DNA from: Archegozetes longisetosus
Lineage: Eukaryota > Arthropoda > Arachnida > Sarcoptiformes > Trhypochthoniidae
Direction: 5' to 3'
DNA length: 64,000 nucleotides
NCBI GenBank assembly: GCA_018873245.2
Contig: JAEMBT020000005.1
Span: forward strand, 6,248,001 to 6,312,000
The number at the start of each line of letters is the position of its first letter. Within the stretch, counting starts at the first letter, position 1. The notes beneath the pieces were generated by a model. The model was not told the origin of the DNA, did no database searches, and saw only the letters and a program-made list of their open reading frames with translations. This document shows positions 24,550 to 35,308 of the stretch, piece by piece. A program made the position numbers and the translations under genes.

Positions 24550-25824
24550 ATGTTTAAGTTAACAATAATTTCATTTATTTTGCTTCTAATTTGTTCGATT
24601 AAAGCTAATAAAACTATACAAGTTCTCGAAAAGTTAATTTACCAGCAAAAAGAGGAGTTTGACTATAGACTTAATAATGCGATAAAAGTCCAAGAAATAT
24701 ATCAAAGAGGAATTGAAGAAATAATGAAACAGATTTCTGGTTTCAATGAAAAACTACATGATATTAATAGCAGAAGTTGTCATTCAAAGGAAATCAGATC
24801 TGAAAGAATTAATAAAAGAGTTGACGAGATAGGAAATGAAATTAAATATTTGGAACAAAATACAAGTAAGTCGTATATTAACTCAATTAATTTTATACAA
24901 CGGGTAACAACTAGAAATTTTACCTGACTTTGAGTTTAAACTATTAGCTTTCAGGTCACTTTCATTAAACAACATTTATTTTCATTCATAGATGAATCCA
25001 TGACTGAAGATTCACCATGTGGAGATTGGGAACCATTTAAAGAAGAGAAGTGTTTCAAAATTTTTGATAAAGTGAATACTCAAACTTATGAAGATGCAGA
25101 AAAAATTTGTCAACAACAAGACAATAGCTCAAGTTTGATAACGATTCGTTTCCAAGAAGAACAAGAATTTACATCTAATTTCTTAAAAACTCAAAAGGCT
25201 GCAAATGATATATGGATTGGAGTAAAATATACTAATAACAAATACAAATGGACTGATGATTCACATTTAATTTTCACTAATTGGGAACAAGCAAGTCCAA
25301 AAAACAAATCTGATCGTTGTGTACAAATGAACTCTGATGAAACTTCATTTGGTAAATGGTCTGATGTTCTTTGTAATAAAAAGAATCTTGTTGTGTGCCA
25401 GAAGATGCAAACATGGTCACTTTCTCATTTGCAAAAATTACTTTTGAATACAATAAAAAATCCATTTCCAATTGGTTTTATTTACGTTCAACTTCCGAAT
25501 GAGAAATCTCCAACTGAGATATGGTCATGGATGATATGGAAAGATGTGAGTTCTGCATATGCAGGTATTTTCTTTAGAGTTACAGGAGGAGAAGCTGCGT
25601 CATTTGGACAAGTTCAAGGGGATAATTCTCCCAAGCTTATACATGTAAAGCGAAATGATACAAGTTGTACAGGAGATGTAAAAATTTCAGCAAATGGTTA
25701 TCCAAGTGTTCCAATTGATAGTGGGCATGGTAATGGAAATGATCATTGTTTGGAGTTTACCGTATCCTCTGGAGAAGTGCGACCACGCAATATGGCAATT
25801 CGCATATGGAAAAGAACAGGATAA
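24550..25824 (+). CDS. Secreted C-type lectin with phage-tail-collar-like C-terminal module
   Basis: Two exons, 24550-24865 and 24992-25824 (GTAAGT donor, TTCATAG acceptor), give 382 residues. The start is ATG 24550; the TTG nine bases upstream is not a start. A signal peptide (about residues 1-19) is followed by a coiled-coil-like stalk (about 20-105) with one Cys. A C-type lectin fold follows at about 115-243, with WIGV, a WSD motif near the last cysteines and VVCQ at the end. The calcium-site loop has SPK where EPN/QPD is usual, so calcium-dependent sugar binding is doubtful. Residues about 250-382 resemble tail-fibre/collar modules: PIGFIYVQLP, then AGIFFRVTGGEAASFGQ, then RPRNMAIRIWKR near the end. 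The role is unknown; secreted recognition or defence is an inference. AATAAA at 25831. Confidence 0.85.
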
Positions 25825-25836
25825 TTTAATAATAAA

Positions 25837-26160
25837 TTAATGTAAAAATGTCATTGATGGAGATATAAGTTTCTATTTTAGCTATTACTTTTGTTATCTT
25901 TTCTATTTTCTTATTTGTTATTTGACTTAATAACGAACAAATATAATAAGATTGGAAAAAAGTTGAACCATAATTTTTCATTTTAAATTCAAATTTAGTT
26001 TTTTATATTAACATGAAAAAATAATTTAATAATACAAATAAAATAAGATTATTCATAAAAATCTTTCATTAAATTAATAACAGGATTAATATTTTATTTA
26101 AGTAGATTCAAACGTTTTATTAATAATCTAATTAAAATTTTCACTATTATGATGTGTTCA
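25837..26160. other. Spacer downstream of the lectin gene
   Basis: AT-rich, no gene seen. Confidence 0.4.
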
Positions 26161-26780
26161 TAATTATTTTTTAATAATTAATGCTCCGTTTTTGAGAGAT
26201 AGAACAATAACTGTAGTTATTTTCTCTATATTTTTGAAAGTAGGACCTTTCCTACCAGATTTCATATTTTTTGAATTCTTTGCCACTAAAAATATGTGTT
26301 CCTTCATTATCAAATATGGGTTTAAAATCATCATGAAAGTTAATATTTTTTTAATGCATTTGACATATTTTTTGATAATGGTTTATTTAGTCTCAACAAT
26401 CATTTCAGAAAAGATATTATTTAGCTCATCTAATCGTGTATTATCATTATGTTTTTCAGTTCGTTTCTTAATTTTTTATATTCTTTTTTTTAATAATTTC
26501 TCAATAATTTCTTGATTTCGGAAATTAAAATATTTATATATTTTATAAGCTATATTTTTTCTGTAATGCAATGAAAAATTGTTTAACTGTAGTTTTCATA
26601 TTTTCATTTAAAGATTTTACATTATCTATTACATTTATAATAATTTCAAGATTAGAATCAACATTTCGTATCATTTCTTTTAATTCTTGTACATTTAATA
26701 TAATATTATCAATACCTTCTAATTCATCATTATATGATATAAATCTTTTTATTTGATTATTCACTTATAATATTAAAAAT
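26161..26780 (-). pseudogene. AT-rich island with protein-like minus-strand frames
   Basis: Minus-strand frames at 26543-26760 (about 72 residues, helical, Asn/Ile/Lys-rich, coiled-coil-like) and several frames at 26170-26510 look protein-like but are cut by stops and frame changes. The longest has no ATG: its apparent first codon is GTG. The composition (Asn, Ile, Lys) resembles genes of AT-rich DNA viruses or selfish elements more than the host genes here. I recognise no family. It could be the decayed remains of one integrated gene or chance sequence. Confidence 0.3.
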
Positions 26781-26925
26781 AATTTAGTAATTCAGGAATT
26801 TAGGAATTCAGTAATTTAATGAAATTATATATAAAAATTGTTTATTTTTTCTTAAATTACTAAATTACTATATTACTAAGTTATCAAATTACTATATTAC
26901 TAAATTACATAATTATAATTATATA
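26780..26925. repeat. Degenerate ATTACTAA-type simple repeat
   Basis: Two clusters of short imperfect repeats of the form AATTACTAAATTACTA (26785-26818 and 26858-26912) flank a T-rich stretch. Low-complexity sequence. Confidence 0.5.
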
Positions 26926-27078
26926 AATGCAAAGAAATCGTATAAATTGTTTTGTATTAAAAGACAAAGAAAATAAATAATTTATTTCTTCTACAAAAAA
27001 GATTCATAATACGATTCATATAACATTAAAATATACAAGTGAAAACGGATTAAACCTTAAAGGTAATGAAGTATAGGT

Positions 27079-27500
27079 GTAATTGATTGGATAGTCGAGA
27101 ATTATGTAGAAACCGGCTCTATTATAGTGACGGACCAAGCACGTGTGTATCAAAACCTTCCGACTTGGTCGGGTGATCATTTTGTACATTACAGTGTGAA
27201 CCACAGTCTGTACTTTGTATGTCCCGAAGATCGAGATGATCATACTCAGACAATCGAAAGTCGTTGGGGAAATCTCAAAAAGTCAATAAAATCCTATGAA
27301 AGTTCTGCATATATCGATCAATATATTGCTCAATTTCTTTATCGGTTCTCTTTTTAAAACTATGCAAAGATAAGTATAGCTACGGACAACGTTACAAACA
27401 TTTTATTTCGAATATTATCAAAGTTTATCCCGGATTTGCAAATAAACAAAATAGGCTTGTTTTACAGCTTCCAACTATTAACATAGAGGACGAAACATAA
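27079..27500 (+). pseudogene. Merlin-type (ISXO2-like) transposase relic
   Basis: Two adjacent frames encode the C-terminal half of an IS1016/ISXO2-like DDE transposase. A TDQ motif carries the middle Asp, VNHSLYFV follows, and HTQTIESRWGNLKKS carries the final Glu. The frame stops at 27357, and the homologous sequence continues in another frame to a TAA at 27498, so there is at least one frameshift. The upstream part with the first Asp is missing and no inverted ends were found. In animals this transposase belongs to Merlin elements. Confidence 0.75.
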
Positions 27501-27939
27501 TGACTAAAGAGCGGAATAATAGTCATGAAAAACTACTAAAATAGAAGCATAAATAATCAAAATAATTTAGTCAAATAATCATTTAATAATCATCTTTGAT
27601 TGTTATTTAGAAAGATTATGCATGATAATATAAAAAATACACCTTTAAATTGTTAATTATGAAGCCTCGACGTTTGTCTGTGATAACTCTTAAATCTTGA
27701 GAATAATCTCCCAAATTTGCATGGAATAGGCGAATATTTCGTTTTTGATAGCTCCTTAACTGAAACATTTGTATCGAACCTTTGGTTTTTCAACATAAAT
27801 AATTTTCAAAATCCCAAAAATAGTCATTTTAGACATTTAATAATCATATATCATAAATTTCACTCTTTAATAATGACCATAAAATTTGCTACATAGTGTA
27901 TAAAAATCTTTAAATATTGTTAAATATATTTTACTGCGT

Positions 27940-28240
27940 ATAGAGGCAATAGAAAGATCCGATCGGAACGAATAGAATGAGTATACACAAAATGACCTGT
28001 AGCCTCTTATCAACCGTCGGTGATACAAAAGATCACATGAGGTAATACTCAAGACCCAAAGCTTATCATATGATGGTGTGATAGAAAGGTCTAGTTGAGA
28101 CGAGAAGAATGAGCATATACACAATGACCTATTATCTCTGCCCAACCGCCGGTAAAACAAAAGGTCAAAGGTCATCATGTGTAGGTGCGATAAAAAGGTC
28201 TATCTGAGACGAGAATAACGATATATATACTATAGGCGTC
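27940..28240. repeat. Tandem repeat, about 110-130-bp period
   Basis: Three related units begin near 27946, 28078 and 28186, each starting with a 'gata(g/a)aaa(g/a)gtct' type motif followed by GAGACGAGAA-like and ATGACCTA-like segments and an ACCGCCGGT/ACCGTCGGT motif. Divergence is moderate. No coding potential is claimed. Confidence 0.6.
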
Positions 28241-28296
28241 TGAGATCTCTAACACCCCTAGTCCGTAGTCCCCATTTAGGCCCCTTTTCCACATAT

Positions 28297-28485
28297 TTAA
28301 CAACTAACTTTCTTTCTATCATAATAGTATTGCCAGTTTTTAAGATTATCATAATTATCCCATGAATCTTTATTAAAAGGTATCCAAACTTTATTATTAT
28401 ATCCATTTTGTATATAACATTTATCACATTTACCTTTTCTTAATTTGTTGTGAGGTTTTATTCCACAAATTTCACATTTATTCAT
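28297..28485 (-). CDS. Small putative zinc-ribbon protein, 62 aa, unknown
   Basis: ATG start at 28485, TAA/TGA-bounded, 62 residues. The N-terminal half has two Cys pairs, CEICG and CDKCY, spaced 16 residues apart, a plausible zinc knuckle. The C-terminal half is rich in Trp, Asn and Tyr (WIPFNKDSWDNY). No family recognised. The Asn/Lys/Ile-rich composition matches the AT-rich island at 26161-26780, which hints at a viral or selfish-element origin. No introns, promoter or poly-A signal could be assigned. It may be a relic. Confidence 0.35.
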   Translation of the reverse strand: MNKCEICGIKPHNKLRKGKCDKCYIQNGYNNKVWIPFNKDSWDNYDNLKNWQYYYDRKKVSC

Positions 28486-28593
28486 TTATTTTAAATAATA
28501 TTATATTTTAATTATTTAATTATACATTTATTTTTTCTAATTTTTATGAAATTATTTTAGTGTTAAAATTTAACACAAGTATTAAAATAGTAT

Positions 28594-28821
28594 ATTGTAC
28601 TGTAGTGTCCATTTATTACTCATAAAATTTCTACTACACAAATCAAGTTACTTATAAAACAGTAAAAATCGAAAGCTCGATTTCTAGTGCCTCTATTTAA
28701 AGTACTCATCTGCTCCACGAGCATTTTGAGTACAATGACTCGATAGTACTGAACTGTAAAGCAGATGAGTAAAGTTTTGTCTTTAAAGACCGCTCTGTTT
28801 CGAATAGCACTGCAGTACACA
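28594..28821. mobile_element. Possible small MITE
   Basis: About 228 bases bounded by TGTACTGTAGTG on the left and CACTGCAGTACA on the right, which are imperfect inverted repeats (one mismatch). No target duplication is certain and no second copy was seen in the window. Confidence 0.35.
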
Positions 28822-29135
28822 TTTGAAAATTATTGATTTTTTCTTGAAAGTTAATAATTTTATTGTAATATTTAATGATTTTGTTGAAAAAAATTGAGGT
28901 ATGAAAAAGTACGAACTCGTATGGGTTAGGGAATTTATCAATATTTCTTGAAATTATCTATATTTTCTTTGAAATTTATCAATATTTTATGAAAATTTTT
29001 GAGGTAAGAACTCGAACGACCCACTTCCGCCATATATATATTACTGATTGGGTTAGATGATTTTAGATTCAGATTGGTTAGGTTAGCATATGTATCCTCA
29101 GAGTAGCTTAGATTATAGTAGATTCGGTTACATAA

Positions 29136-30315
29136 GTTTCTGCAGTGCGCTTCAGAAAGGTATTGGATCTTAAAATTTTGAAGATAGGATTTTTCGCAAA
29201 GATCGGATCACTCTTAGAATTAAGATTTTTCTGTTTCATAAAAAGTTAAGACAAATCTTAAATTCAATAAACGATCTTAAGATCGAAACAGATTTAAGAT
29301 TGCATTTCTGACAAATGGCCGCCAAATTTGTAATTTTTTTTGCCTTAATAAGTTTTAAATTGCGTTTTTATTTAATTATAAATAAGTTTAGTTAATAAAA
29401 AGTCAATTGTTTTTAACAAACTTCGCTTAAAACTGCAAAGTTTTTTTTGATTGACTCTAAGGTATGAGTAACTGAAATAATGGTAAATAATAGAGTAAAT
29501 AATTACCCATTAATTGAATTGCGAATTAAGTGATTTTATCGACAATTAATGGGCGGCAAAGCAAAATCTGCGACTAAAAGGAGATCTAATTTTACTAAAG
29601 AAGAGATCAAAGTACTGGTCGAAGCATATAATGAAAAAAGTCAATAATTGAGTCCAAGATTTTTGTTCAATACTTTAAATATTGTATAAAACACTTATCA
29701 AAACAATTATTTTCAAACAATAATTCAAATATCGATAATACAAATGCTTGGATTAAGGTTAAAAATCAAGTCAATGCAGTCAATGAGAGCTGATTCAAGA
29801 GATCAGTCAATGAAATTAAGAAAAAATACATAACATATAAATCTGAAACAAAGCTAAGGCGACGGTCATTGCTTCTCATTCTCGTCAAACCGGCGGCGGC
29901 GGACCGCCGACTGATGTGACACTAAATAAGACCGAAGTCGCTGTCGTTAATACTATTAATCCCGAACTTATTTAACTTAGATTCTTAGTTCTTTAAGTTT
30001 TGATTACTTTCACTCATCAATAACCATAAAATATTAGAAATTTTCCGATTTAAATATTACTTAAGACTAGTCTTCACTTGTCTTAAAATTTTATCAATTT
30101 TTAATATATAAATTATGATTATTTTGTTTTATGAAACAAAACAGTCTAAACATCGACTTAAGATCATGTTTTAGTTTAAGATTTAGCCTAAGATTTGTCT
30201 TAACTCGACCGTCCGATCTTAAGACAAAATTCGTTTTGAAACGCGAATGTCTTAAGATGTTGGAGTTAAGACCGATCTTTAGCTCAGATCGTTTTGTGAA
30301 ATGCACTGCTGAAAC
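29136..30315. mobile_element. Harbinger/PIF-like element with Myb-like gene relic
   Basis: The outer ends read GTTTCTGCAGTGCGCTTCAG on the left and, reversed, GTTTCAGCAGTGCATTTCAC on the right: imperfect inverted repeats. The 1180-base body contains a broken Myb/SANT-like gene and two long flanking zones dense in CTTAAGA/TCTTAAG motifs. Harbinger elements typically carry such a Myb-like accessory gene besides the transposase. No transposase is found here, so this is a deletion derivative. Flanking TAA/ATA may be a decayed 3-bp target duplication. Confidence 0.6.
29549..29858 (+). pseudogene. Myb/SANT-like DNA-binding protein relic
   Basis: ATG 29549 opens a frame with KRRSNFTKEEIKVLVEAYNE, the start of the Myb_DNA-bind_5 type fold, stopping at 29647. 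A one-base shift continues the domain: an AWIKVKNQVNAVNES segment, an in-frame TGA, then KRSVNEIKKKYITYKSETK. The order and spacing match the accessory protein of Harbinger elements and NAIF1-like proteins. One frameshift and one stop make it inactive. Confidence 0.65.
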
Positions 30316-30712
30316 ATAGATGACTCAAAGATTAGATTAGGTTAGCATAGATCACTTATAATAGCTTAGATTATATTAGGTACGTGTATAATACATTATG
30401 ACTCATGAATGACTAAAAAGTTAGTAATATGTATATAATAAGTGTTAAAATGTTTATACAATTCATTTGTCGTCTAACTTCTGATGAAGATGGACGGTGA
30501 TTTCAATATCTTTAGGTTGGTGCGTGATTGTCGCATTGATGACTTCACTGATTTCATATATTCTATTATTTTTTAAAAACCCGATTTTTACCGAATTTTT
30601 GTGTACTTTCTTAATTTTCAAATTCTAAAAACCGAATTTCGATTAAAATAATTTCCCGATTTTAACCGCCGAATCAGAAAATTAATTTTAACCGAAATCC
30701 GGGAACCCGAGT
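30316..30712. other. Spacer, nothing recognised
   Basis: AT-rich spacer with a TTAGG-type doublet near 30337 and a run of ACCGAATTT/CCCGATTTT-like short repeats at about 30580-30710. Confidence 0.4.
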
Positions 30713-31720
30713 TATAATCAACATTTGATATCATCTCTATTTTTAAGATTTAAAAAGATTTTTAAAAATTATTCTCGCTTAAACTAAACTACTTTTAAGA
30801 ACGATTATAATCAATTTATTAATGTCATAAATGCAATATTTTATATTTCTAATCAATAAAAGCTTTGATAAGTGAAGTGTGAATATGATAAAATGATCGA
30901 CGTTACAACAATTTTTGTATTAAACATTTTTAAGATAGTAATTAACCTCATTTTATTTCTATTTATTTTATTTATGATAAATGATTGATATTTTATAGAA
31001 ACGTTTTTCAGTATTTTCTAAATACTATCTATTCTCAAACACTCAATTTTTTTAGATTTATGAAAACTACTCAGAATTGTTAGAAACTGTTAATAGTATT
31101 AAGTCTAATTTTTTAGTTTAATTCTCTGAATTTAGTACTTTTATAGCTAGATTTTTATAGAAACTAAAATATTCTCCAATTCTGATTTTATATATTTATA
31201 CGTAATCAAAAGATTGTGAGAGCTAAGCAAACTTATTTAAAATGCTTCAGTTCCATAATCGTATTTTAAAAATTTTTATAAGAAATTTAAGAAAATAATA
31301 CGGAATAATAAGTCAATCGAATTTTTGCTTATATGCTCGTTTCTATTAATTGTTCGATGTTATAATTACTCATAATACATACGAAATTTGATTTTAAATT
31401 GACGAAGTCAATTTTTTCACTCTTAACAATTATAGTCTTGATGTAATATTTAAAAGTAAATTTTTGAATTAGAAAACAACGAAATCATATTGGACGTGAA
31501 AAGAAATTAATATTTTGTAAGTGTATCATTCTAATTACTAATTTTAAATTATCATTTCTTGTACTTGAGACATAATTTGTTCAATCGAAATTGAGCGGTA
31601 AGTGAAAATATATAAAAATTTTATGAATCTCTGACTTTTGAAGTTTTTAAACTTGATTTCTCGATCATAAAACCTATTAAATTATACGCTGGAAGTGTTG
31701 ATACCTCCATTAGAACAGAC
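30713..31720 (-). repeat. Orphan hsp70 5' flank with no hsp70 gene
   Basis: The sequence aligns along its length with the 5' flanks of other hsp70 copies: 30713-30910 with 40590-40790, the 'gttagaaactgtta' zone near 31070 with 16393, 45908 and 51457, and 31560-31710 with 16550-16660, 46390-46530 and 53215-53350. The position where a coding region would begin (below 30713) holds unrelated DNA and then the Harbinger-like element. The hsp70 once attached to this flank seems to have been deleted. Confidence 0.55.
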
Positions 31721-32203
31721 ATGAGTCAGAATATAAGTAAATTGTTTGGAAATTGCGGCAATGTGAGTGACTAAATTGAATTCAAATATTGGTGAAAAAG
31801 AATGATATGGTAACTAAGCTTATTTCTAACTTCTACCATAGACTAGAAATTCATAAAAAGACAACCTAATAACAAGATATATTACCTAAACTATGTTTGA
31901 CATTAAAATCAAAATGTACGTTTCATTTAGGATTAAGCCATTTGAATATCAGATAAGTTTAGGCTTAACTTATCTCAAAATTCAACAAGAATAAATAAAA
32001 AGTCGAATTTTACTTCTAACACAAATTTATTAAATAATTTTTTAAGTCTTTAACATAATATTTTAAAACATTTTTTAAAAACAAGCTACAATTAGTGATA
32101 AAAAAATTTATCAAAATAAATTACAACTTAAAACATTTCTAGAGGTGAAAATTAAACATTAGTGATTTTAAATACTAAGAAGACTGATGAGGAAATAACA
32201 CAT
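31721..32203 (-). other. 3' flank of hsp70-A with poly-A signal
   Basis: The 3' flank recurs after other copies (a 'cattaacatcaaaa'-like motif near 31891 has counterparts near 39617, 42439, 48325 and 63618). AATAAA on the minus strand at 32026-32031 lies about 175 bases past the stop. Equivalent hexamers follow the other intact copies. Confidence 0.6.
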
Positions 32204-34135
32204 TTAATCAACTTCTTCAATGGTAGGACCACTTCCTCCAGTAGAGCCAGCACCACCTGAGAATCCACCTGGATAACCTCCAGGAGCCCCACCGGTTGAC
32301 TGATACAATTTAGTGATGATTGGATTACAAATGCCCTCCAACTCTTTTTGTTTGTGTTCGAATTCGTCCTTTTCTGCCAATTGGTTTGAGTCCAACCATT
32401 TAATAGTGTCTTGAACTTTGTCCAGAATCTTCTTGCGGTCATCTTCTAGGATCTTGCTTTTAACTTTCTCATCTTCTACAGTTGACTTCATGTTGAAGGC
32501 ATAAGATTCAAGTGAGTTCTTAGCCTTGATTCGTTCCATTTGCTTTTCGTCTTCATCCTTGTAACTCTCAGCTTCTTTAACCATTCTTTCGATTTCTTCT
32601 TTCGAAAGTCTTCCCTTGTCGTTTGTGATGGTAATTTTGTTCTCTTTTCCTGTGCTCTTATCGACTGCAGATACATTTAGAATACCGTTGGCATCAATAT
32701 CGAAGGTCACCTCTATCTTCGGCACACCTCTTGGTGCAGGTGGGATTCCAGTTAATTCAAATTTACCCAAAAGATTGTTATCTTTAGTCATGGCTCGTTC
32801 ACCTTCATACACTTGAATCAATACTCCGGGCTGGTTATCAGAATAGGTGGTGAATGTTTGTGTTTGTCGAGTGGGAATTGTTGTGTTGCGTTTAATTAGT
32901 GTTGTCATAACACCTCCAGCTGTCTCAAGACCTAGAGATAGTGGTGTCACGTCCAACAGGAGTAAGTCTTGTACTGCTTCGCTCTTATCCCCGTTAAGGA
33001 TTGCGGCCTGGACTGCAGCTCCGTATGCGACTGCTTCGTCTGGATTTATGCTTTTGTTCAGATCTTTACCATTGAAGAAGTCTTGTAGTAGTTTTTGAAT
33101 CTTTGGAATACGAGTGGATCCACCAACCAAAACTATTTCATTGATCTGTGCCTTATCTAATTTTGCGTCACGAAGGGATTTTTCGACTGGATCAAGAGTT
33201 GATCGGAATAGATCGGCATTCAGTTCTTCAAATCTGGCTCTTGTGATGGTGGAGTAGAAGTCAATGCCTTCGAAAAGTGAATCGATTTCAATGGAGGCCT
33301 GAGTCGATGATGAAAGAGTTCGTTTTGCTCTTTCGCACGCAGTTCTCAATCGTCTCAACGCTCTCTTATTTACTGACAGATCTTTTTTGTGTTTACGTTT
33401 GAATTCTTGAACGAAATGGTTGACCATTCGGTTGTCGAAGTCTTCTCCACCTAAATGTGTGTCACCGGCTGTTGACTTGACTTCGAAAATGCCGTCTTCA
33501 ATCGTAAGGATAGAAACATCGAATGTTCCACCACCCAAATCGAAAATCAAAACATTTCTTTCACCGCTTCCCTTCTTGTCTAAACCATAAGCAATGGCTG
33601 CAGCTGTCGGCTCGTTGATGATTCTCAATACATTCAAACCAGAGATGGTACCAGCATCTTTTGTAGCCTGTCTTTGACTATCGTTGAAGTAAGCTGGAAC
33701 TGTGATCACTGCATTGGTGACAGTTTTACCCAGATAGGCCTCTGCGATTTCTTTCATCTTTACCAAAACCATGGATGAGATCTCTTCAGGGAAAAATTGT
33801 TTAGTTTCTCCCTTGTATTCGACTTCAATTTTAGGTTTTCCAGAGTCGTTCACAACAGTAAAGGGCCAGTGTTTCATATCTGACTGAACTGATGTGTCGT
33901 CGAAACGACGACCAATTAATCGTTTTGCGTCAAACACTGTGTTCGATGGATTCATAGCTACTTGATTCTTCGCAGCATCACCAATGAGCCTTTCGGTATC
34001 AGTGAAGGCCACATAAGAAGGTGTTGTTCTGTTTCCCTGATCATTAGCAATGATCTCAACTTTGCCATGCTGAAACACACCAACACATGAATAAGTTGTG
34101 CCTAAATCAATACCAATTGCTGGAACTTTTGCCAT
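32204..34135 (-). CDS. hsp70: Hsp70-A, inducible cytosolic heat-shock protein 70
   Basis: Intronless, 643 residues, complete from [16 protein letters not shown] to the GPTIEEVD tail that binds TPR co-chaperones in the cytosol. ATPase signatures: IDLGTTYS (residues 9-16), [14 protein letters not shown] (about 200) and [14 protein letters not shown] (about 340). The substrate-binding domain and helical lid follow, then a short Gly-rich linker with fewer GGAP repeats than the other copies. It folds client proteins with ATP and J-proteins. Promoter: TATATAAG at 34293-34300 and a five-unit HSE at 34314-34338, so heat-shock induction is likely. It is the most C-terminally divergent of the intact copies. 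Confidence 0.97.
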   Translation of the reverse strand: MAKVPAIGIDLGTTYSCVGVFQHGKVEIIANDQGNRTTPSYVAFTDTERLIGDAAKNQVAMNPSNTVFDAKRLIGRRFDDTSVQSDMKHWPFTVVNDSGKPKIEVEYKGETKQFFPEEISSMVLVKMKEIAEAYLGKTVTNAVITVPAYFNDSQRQATKDAGTISGLNVLRIINEPTAAAIAYGLDKKGSGERNVLIFDLGGGTFDVSILTIEDGIFEVKSTAGDTHLGGEDFDNRMVNHFVQEFKRKHKKDLSVNKRALRRLRTACERAKRTLSSSTQASIEIDSLFEGIDFYSTITRARFEELNADLFRSTLDPVEKSLRDAKLDKAQINEIVLVGGSTRIPKIQKLLQDFFNGKDLNKSINPDEAVAYGAAVQAAILNGDKSEAVQDLLLLDVTPLSLGLETAGGVMTTLIKRNTTIPTRQTQTFTTYSDNQPGVLIQVYEGERAMTKDNNLLGKFELTGIPPAPRGVPKIEVTFDIDANGILNVSAVDKSTGKENKITITNDKGRLSKEEIERMVKEAESYKDEDEKQMERIKAKNSLESYAFNMKSTVEDEKVKSKILEDDRKKILDKVQDTIKWLDSNQLAEKDEFEHKQKELEGICNPIITKLYQSTGGAPGGYPGGFSGGAGSTGGSGPTIEEVD

Positions 34136-34292
34136 TTCGATAATTTAATTTACTTAGTATGAAATGAGATAATATACAACGATCAATAGTTAACACTTTT
34201 AAAGTTTTAGGTACTTTAGTTAAGCGTAGAGCTTTTAGTTACTACTCACACTTTTATTAGTATCTGACTGCTTGCTTAGCACGAGTCTACCG

Positions 34293-34300
34293 CTTATATA
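34293..34300 (-). promoter_or_regulatory. TATA box of hsp70-A
   Basis: TATATAAG on the minus strand, about 160 bases upstream of the ATG and 14 bases downstream of the HSE. Confidence 0.8.
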
Positions 34301-34313
34301 CCTAAAGTGATGC

Positions 34314-34338
34314 TTTCCAGCATTTTCTCGAATACTCC
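34314..34338 (-). promoter_or_regulatory. Heat-shock element of hsp70-A
   Basis: On the plus strand the triplets TTC, GCA, TTC, GAA, CTC start at 34315, 34320, 34325, 34330 and 34335: five alternating half-sites in exact 5-bp register, three of them perfect. The same block precedes hsp70-B and hsp70-C. Confidence 0.85.
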
Positions 34339-35308
34339 ACATAAATCTATTTTTATTCACAATACTATTTTCCGAATCGTAAGTATACATCACATTATCT
34401 AAAATTTTACCACACTCGTAATTTAATTGATTTAGTCTTAAATATAATTTGAATGATAGAATCATGTATTATAAGTCTAAATATTTAATAACATTTTCCT
34501 TCATTAGTTAATTATATTTTGATTAAATAAATGATCGCGTACTATAAAATTCACAACCAATTTTTGAAGTTTTGTATAATTGAAAATTATTTTTGTGACT
34601 TTTACTAGGTTTATATTAGTTTTTTATACAAAATTTGAACTTTTGATAATTACTTAGTACTGATTAATGTAATAAGAAGAAAAATGATTTTTCGTTTAAT
34701 AAGCTATCATTTATTTATTCTTTATCTTGATATAAGCTTAAATGTATTTTTAAAGTTTACCTTATCGTAGATCATCCGCTTTATTGTACGAAACCTTCGT
34801 TTCCATGTTAAGAATTATTATAATATGATAAATTCTGATCGTGTTTTCATATTTAACATATTTAAGATAGTTTTTATTTGTTCTGACATCGTTTCTATTC
34901 GTTTTTTATGACTAACGATCAATCGACTAATATTTTATTGTAACTTTTTTACTAACTTCTAAAAAATTTTTCACAAACACCTGGTTTTTCTAAATTTAGT
35001 TAAATTACTTTAAAGTGCTAGAAACCTTTACCAGTATTTACTTTAAGTTCAGAGTTTTTTCGTTTTGTTCTAATATTTTAGTACTTCTATGACCAGATAT
35101 TTTCCGAAATTAAAAAAAATCATTCAAATTCAATTATATCTGTAGTCACGATAGGGTGAGAAGGTTTCGAAAAATTTTTATTTAGGTTACTACTGTTCAA
35201 ATTTTAAAAATTTGTACTAACACTTTAAAAGTATAATGGAATGAATAATTAAGTCTTTTTCTTATAATTATAATAAGTTCTAAATTCTATTTCTAGTACA
35301 TTAAATTC
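34339..35308 (-). repeat. Duplicated distal 5' flank of hsp70-A
   Basis: No gene. The sequence matches the flank of hsp70-C (44861-46000) over long stretches, including the segment with 'agaaacctttaccagtattt' near 35018. Confidence 0.6.

Noticed and set aside
28620..28820. 66-codon minus-strand frame
   Set aside because: It coincides with the possible small MITE and shows no protein-like features.
32488..33098. Repeated open frames of 60-185 codons inside every hsp70 (both strands)
   Set aside because: They recur at the same offset in all copies as shadows of the conserved hsp70 frame. They have no independent domain or start context.
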